Position numbers and translations under genes: made by a program
Part shown: in pieces, positions 32,760-35,804 of the stretch
Numbering within the stretch: position 1 is the first letter of the stretch
Layout: each line of letters starts with the position of its first letter
The notes under the pieces: model-generated
What the model was told of the DNA's origin: nothing
The model's database searches: none
What the model saw: only the letters and a program-made list of their open reading frames with translations
NCBI RefSeq assembly: GCF_001870735.1
Contig: NZ_MORL01000034.1
Span: 1 to 35,804, forward strand
Direction: 5' to 3'
Length of the DNA: 35,804 nt
Source of the DNA: Arsenicibacter rosenii
GTDB taxonomy: Bacteria > Bacteroidota > Bacteroidia > Cytophagales > Spirosomataceae

Positions 32760-33602
32760 CTACCTATTACTGCATTGATAATCAAAACTTACACTTTCCC
32801 GGAACAGCATCGACAGTTTGCGGGTGGTACCCCAGTGATAGCCGCCAAGTTCGCCGGATTTGCGGAGCACCCGATGGCACGGAATCAGGTACGCCACCGG
32901 ATTATCACCGATGGCCGTACCAACCGCCCGAACCGCAGCCGGCGCAGTCGCCAGTTGCGCAATATCCCCGTAGACAGCCACTTTACCCTCCGGAATCTGT
33001 AGCAACGCCTCCCATACTTTCAGTTGAAACGGCGTTCCTTTCAGGTGCAGCGCGAGCGGGGCCGGTTGTTGCAGGTTCTCAGTAAGCCGCAGCAGCGCCT
33101 GTTCCTGCATCGCATCGGTTCCAGGCAGCAGGACAGCGTTGGGCCAAAGCTGCCGGAGAAGCACCATGCCGGCCTGATCATCGTCGATAAATTGCAGCGT
33201 GCAGACCCCTTTTTCCGTCGCGGCGACGACGACCCGCCCGAACAGCGTATCGGCAAACTGATACCGGATCCGGAGCGCCTGCCCGCCGTCACGGTACTCT
33301 GCCGGCGTCATGGCCTCGATGCTGACAAACAGATCATGCAGCCGGCTCGTGCCCGACAGGCCGGTTTCGTATGCCGTTTCGCTCACCGACAGACGCTGGT
33401 TCAGCAGCAATTCTTTGGCATAATTCACACTCAGAAACTGCACAAACTTCTTCGGGCTGACGCCTGCCCACTCCGTAAACAGCCGCTGAAAATGAAACGC
33501 GCTCAGATGCGCCTGCTCCGCAATCTGCTCCAGGTCCGGCTGTTCGCGGAAATGCGTCTGCAGGTAGTTAATGGCCTTTTCGATGCGCTGATAGGTGTTC
33601 AT
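32760..33602 (-). CDS. AraC regulator / O6-alkylguanine-DNA alkyltransferase fusion (Ada-like)
   Basis: A 280-residue protein. Residues 1-105 are an AraC-type double helix-turn-helix (LEQIAEQAHLSAFHFQRLFTEWAGVSPKKF...SVSETAYETGLSGTSRLHDLFV). Residues about 115-270 are an O6-methylguanine-DNA methyltransferase domain. Its suicide cysteine Cys242 lies in the active-site motif NPVAYLIPCHRVLRKSGELGGYHWG, and GTPFQLKVWEALLQIPEGK is the DNA-binding part. The Cys-rich N-terminal domain of E. coli Ada, which accepts methyl from phosphotriesters and triggers induction, is missing, so it can repair but how it senses damage is unclear. No alkA or alkB neighbour is present. Confidence 0.92.
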   Translation of the reverse strand: MNTYQRIEKAINYLQTHFREQPDLEQIAEQAHLSAFHFQRLFTEWAGVSPKKFVQFLSVNYAKELLLNQRLSVSETAYETGLSGTSRLHDLFVSIEAMTPAEYRDGGQALRIRYQFADTLFGRVVVAATEKGVCTLQFIDDDQAGMVLLRQLWPNAVLLPGTDAMQEQALLRLTENLQQPAPLALHLKGTPFQLKVWEALLQIPEGKVAVYGDIAQLATAPAAVRAVGTAIGDNPVAYLIPCHRVLRKSGELGGYHWGTTRKLSMLFRESVSFDYQCSNR

Positions 33603-33854
33603 AGCCTGTTGTTTTTTCGGTAAAAATACAGTTCCTGCCGCTGGGTATCAATCCGGAAATTGCGGTTTTTCGGGGGCATCGACGCTAAATAGGCCGCACT
33701 AGATGTTACCCCTCTTCCTATTAATCATATAAGCTGTTTATCAATTATTTAACCAGAAAAACATAATTACTTTTTTTCATACAAGTCTTGTTACACTTCG
33801 CTTTTGGTGCTCATTAAGCAATAACGTATCCTGAGTCCACCGAACTAATCTGCC

Positions 33855-34469
33855 ATGATAACCACGCTTCTTTTTATGGCTGACAGCCCCTGCGAGTGGC
33901 TACCGGTTTATGCCGACACCATAAACTATCGGGTCTGTGATTATTACCGACAAGCTGACAATGTCTACGACAGCGCAGCGGCCTACCGCCCCGACTTACT
34001 GCTGGTTGACACAACCATGCAGAACGGTCAGGGGCTGCTGCTTGCGCAGCAACTTATGCTGGCCTATCCGGCCTGCCGTACCATAGCCTTGTTGCCAAAC
34101 TGCCCGGCCCTGATACAGCAAGCGCAGGAATACGACATAAGCGGTTTTCTGCCGCTGTGGCCTTGTCAGGACGAATTAATACAGTGCATTAATGCCGTCC
34201 GGCAACGGCGACGCTACCTATCGCCTCATATTGGTGCCTCTATGCAGGTGGACACCCGGAGGCCTGTCAGCCAATACACCGCAACCTTAAGCATCCGCGA
34301 AAAAGCGGTGCTACAGTTGCTTCAAAAGGGACTCAGTAACCCTGAGATAGCAGCACAACTGGGCGTATCGGTTACCACTGTTAACACACACAAGCAGAAC
34401 ATTGTGAATAAACTGGAACTGAAAAACAGGCGGGAGCTTATGGTGATCGCCACGGCACTATTTGGTTGA
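33855..34469 (+). CDS. LuxR-type response regulator with degenerate receiver
   Basis: A 204-residue NarL/FixJ-type regulator. Residues about 1-118 resemble a receiver domain: PDLLLVDTTM gives Asp52 as the possible phospho-acceptor. The paired acidic residues of strand 1 are absent (TTLLFMADS has one Asp), and the conserved Lys is replaced in GFLPLW. Phosphorylation is therefore doubtful. Residues about 143-202 are a normal LuxR helix-turn-helix (LSIREKAVLQLLQKGLSNPEIAAQLGVSVTTVNTHKQNIVNKL). No histidine kinase is adjacent. It may be regulated by protein contact or expression level. The downstream orphan has its own promoter. Confidence 0.87.
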   Translation: MITTLLFMADSPCEWLPVYADTINYRVCDYYRQADNVYDSAAAYRPDLLLVDTTMQNGQGLLLAQQLMLAYPACRTIALLPNCPALIQQAQEYDISGFLPLWPCQDELIQCINAVRQRRRYLSPHIGASMQVDTRRPVSQYTATLSIREKAVLQLLQKGLSNPEIAAQLGVSVTTVNTHKQNIVNKLELKNRRELMVIATALFG

Positions 34470-34513
34470 GGCCCCAAAGGTGGTGACCCATCAAAAAATC
34501 ATCATTTTGACGA

Positions 34514-34545
34514 TTGACCAGGGTGTAGCCGATTGTTTACATTTG
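34514..34545 (+). promoter_or_regulatory. Promoter of the orphan secreted-protein gene
   Basis: TTG (34514-34516), 21 nt, TACATTTG (34538-34545) fits the Bacteroidota -33/-7 pattern, 27 bp before the start codon at 34573. Confidence 0.5.
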
Positions 34546-34572
34546 ATAGAGTAAGAACATAAGAGAATATCT

Positions 34573-35013
34573 ATGAAAATGGTAAAATTACCTTTACTGT
34601 GGCTGCTTAGCATATGCTTAGTCTTTACTGCAAGAGCCAAAGACAAAGTGAGGCAAGGCCCTCAAGAATATGTTTCCATTAAAACAAGCTTGTTACCGGG
34701 CTATCTTTACTTCGTAAAAGGGAAAGTAGCCGTCGTGAAAGACTCTGTACATTTTTTTCCGTCAGAACAATGTTATGAATGGGCTATTCTGAATAAACTA
34801 TATCCTTGTCATAACGAAATTGTTAAACCTCTGGAGTTTTCTATTCCTGAAATTGACGTTGTACGGCGCAGAAATACGCTACTCTTATTTCCAAACAAGT
34901 TTTTAATTAAGCTGAAAAACGGAAAGAAATACAAGTTTTTTTCGTATCGCCGGGGTGTAATCCTAAGGGCTATCAAAAATAATCCTCTTTACGCCCATCA
35001 ACAGGTGGAATGA
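34573..35013 (+). CDS. Exported protein of unknown function
   Basis: A 146-residue protein with a signal peptide (MKMVKLPLLWLLSICLVFTARA). The mature part is basic and beta-rich: GYLYFVKGKVAVVKDSVHFFPSE, a central CYEWAILNKLYPCHNEIVKPLEFSIPEI with two cysteines that could form a disulfide, and VVRRRNTLLLFPNKFLIKLKNGKKYKFFSYRRGVILRAI. The last stretch resembles the strand-turn-helix end of PH/GRAM-like folds, but that is only a pattern impression. The gene is visibly richer in A/T codons than most neighbours, consistent with recent acquisition or weak codon selection. It has its own promoter and a strong terminator. Confidence 0.68.
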   Translation: MKMVKLPLLWLLSICLVFTARAKDKVRQGPQEYVSIKTSLLPGYLYFVKGKVAVVKDSVHFFPSEQCYEWAILNKLYPCHNEIVKPLEFSIPEIDVVRRRNTLLLFPNKFLIKLKNGKKYKFFSYRRGVILRAIKNNPLYAHQQVE

Positions 35014-35045
35014 CGGCGGTATGGTTCATGCTAACGTAAAATTCA

Positions 35046-35086
35046 TCAAAAACTCTATACCACACGGTATAGAGTTTTTGATTTTT
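35046..35086 (+). terminator. Strong intrinsic terminator
   Basis: A 16-bp perfect stem (TCAAAAACTCTATACC with GGTATAGAGTTTTTGA), ACAC loop, then five T residues, 33 bp past the preceding stop codon. Confidence 0.88.
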
Positions 35087-35156
35087 ACATTAAGTCCAGA
35101 AGTCGCCAAGGCCATGAATACAGATTTCTGATTTGTTTCAACCTAACTTCCTGACG

Positions 35157-35780
35157 ATGAAATATGCCTTGTTATGTCTTCTCGCCTGCCTGATGTCGGG
35201 TTGTAGCAGAGAGCAGGTAATTCAGGATATTCCGTTCCCTGAAACGCAAAACGGGGTGGCCGTTTATTGTCTGCTTACACCGGGCGATTCAGTTTTTGCG
35301 TCTCTGAAAATAAGCCAACCGATTAGCACACAGACGCAGGATTCTACTACATCTGTAACAACAGCTCAGATTATCATTCAGAATAGTCAGACTAACCAAC
35401 AGGCAGTTCTCCGTTACCTGGGACATGATGGCCTGTATGGGTGTTCTCAGCAGGAAATTCCCGTACAGCCCGGCAACCGTTTCTCGTTGACAGTACGTAT
35501 ACCGGGGAGCACGAAACCGCTTCAGGCTTCCTGCACTGTACCTGCTCAGGCAGCCGATATTGACACCTTTACATACGGTACTCCTTATGCGGACGGAGCG
35601 TATCAACGACGCCGCTACTCCTTGTCCTGGCGCGATGTTTCGGCCCTACCGGTCGCCTATAACTATGCCATTATACTTCGCTATGCCTTTCCGGTAACCG
35701 ATAGTGGCGGCTCCAGAGTCGTTACAGGAGAAAGCCTGCTCATCAATGAAGGCTTTGAGAAAGCTGCTGACTACGTCTAA
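35157..35780 (+). pseudogene. DUF4249-family lipoprotein, 3' end truncated
   Basis: 207 codons remain. The start at 35157 (MKYALLCLLACLMSGCSRE) gives a lipobox; the frame opens slightly earlier at 35133. The body matches the start of DUF4249 proteins, which are surface or periplasmic lipoproteins of Bacteroidota often encoded beside TonB-dependent receptors: GVAVYCLLTPGDSVFASLKISQPI, TTAQIIIQNSQTNQQAVLRYLGHDGLYG and SCTVPAQAADIDTF. Family members usually continue for another 60 or more residues. Here the stop TAA is supplied by the terminal inverted repeat starting at 35776, so the gene is cut by the presumed insertion sequence. The function of the family is not established. Confidence 0.8.
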
Positions 35781-35804
35781 TTCAAGTTGCGTGATATAGA
35801 GTTT
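35776..35804. repeat. 29-bp terminal inverted repeat, right copy
   Basis: Exact reverse complement of bases 1-29. It interrupts the DUF4249 reading frame (GAC-TAC-GTC then TAA inside the repeat), which shows the repeat was inserted into a gene. The rest of the element lies outside the window. Confidence 0.75.

Noticed and set aside
35046-35081. Similarity between the terminator arm (AACTCTATA) and the terminal inverted repeat (AAACTCTATATC)
   Set aside because: Only about 10 A/T-rich bases are shared and the rest differs; most likely coincidence, not a third element end.
1-35804. The whole window as a composite transposon or plasmid
   Set aside because: The content is chromosomal housekeeping (fbp, tRNA-Phe, rlmB, cysteine desulfurase) with no replication or mobilisation genes; IS-bounded assembly ends explain the inverted repeats.

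Overview
The window is a 35.8 kb stretch of a Bacteroidota chromosome, most likely order Cytophagales and close to Spirosoma-type genomes. This placement is inferred from protein families and was not measured by a search. The indicators are DUF4249 and DUF4293 proteins, a GWxTD lipoprotein, a secreted CotH protein with a type-IX-secretion-like C-terminal domain, an OmpA protein with PD40 repeats, a stand-alone MnmD, and promoters of the Bacteroidota type (TTTG / about 19 nt / TAnnTTTG) with no obvious Shine-Dalgarno sequences. Both ends of the window carry the same 29-bp sequence in inverted orientation. The right-hand copy truncates a lipoprotein gene, so the window is probably bounded by two copies of an insertion sequence.

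Layout. 1-583: AT-rich, no gene. 584-1252: TetR regulator. 1321-2624: decayed GH65 glycoside hydrolase or phosphorylase. 2715-4358: secreted CotH-kinase protein. 4542-5321: secreted protein of unknown function. 5389-9100 (minus strand): OmpA/PD40 envelope protein, trans-prenyl diphosphate synthase, and a Tat-exported sugar isomerase/epimerase-like protein. 9254-12041 (minus): a three-gene Fe-S redox operon made of a membrane di-[4Fe-4S] protein, a CCG-domain protein and a conserved protein of unknown function. 12187-12262: tRNA-Phe with a clear promoter and terminator. 12295-12990: a 0.7 kb non-coding region with two copies of a palindromic operator. 12991-15369: fbp and a DEAD-box helicase. 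15623-18527: TPR protein, PAP2 phosphatase, DUF4293 protein and MnmD. 18629-21431: FGGY (xylulo)kinase and cysteine desulfurase. 21512-24298: flavin reductase, small secreted protein, trans-sulfuration PLP enzyme and Uma2 nuclease-fold protein. 24427-26216: dienoyl-CoA isomerase-like and 2,4-dienoyl-CoA reductase-like genes. 26362-32607: two SAM methyltransferases, the overlapping GWxTD lipoprotein and RlmB genes, cytochrome c, and a GH144-like glucoamylase-family protein. 32760-33602: AraC/O6-methylguanine methyltransferase fusion. 33855-35780: LuxR regulator, orphan secreted protein and truncated DUF4249 lipoprotein.

How the parts connect. The most suggestive signal is a palindrome, GTATGC-NN-GCATACTAT, found three times. 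One copy lies about 140 bp upstream of fbp (gluconeogenesis). One lies just before the dienoyl-CoA isomerase/reductase pair (unsaturated fatty acid breakdown). One exactly fills the spacer of a near-perfect leftward promoter that has no evident gene behind it. This fits one regulator that coordinates growth on fatty acids with gluconeogenesis. A second layer is a set of intergenic hairpins, several overlapping stop codons. It includes a dispersed GAGACGCAA/TTGCGTCTC palindrome family and a 17-bp tandem array that ends in a terminator.

Most other genes are ordinary core functions. No CRISPR array, phage, or recognisable defence or biosynthetic cluster was seen.
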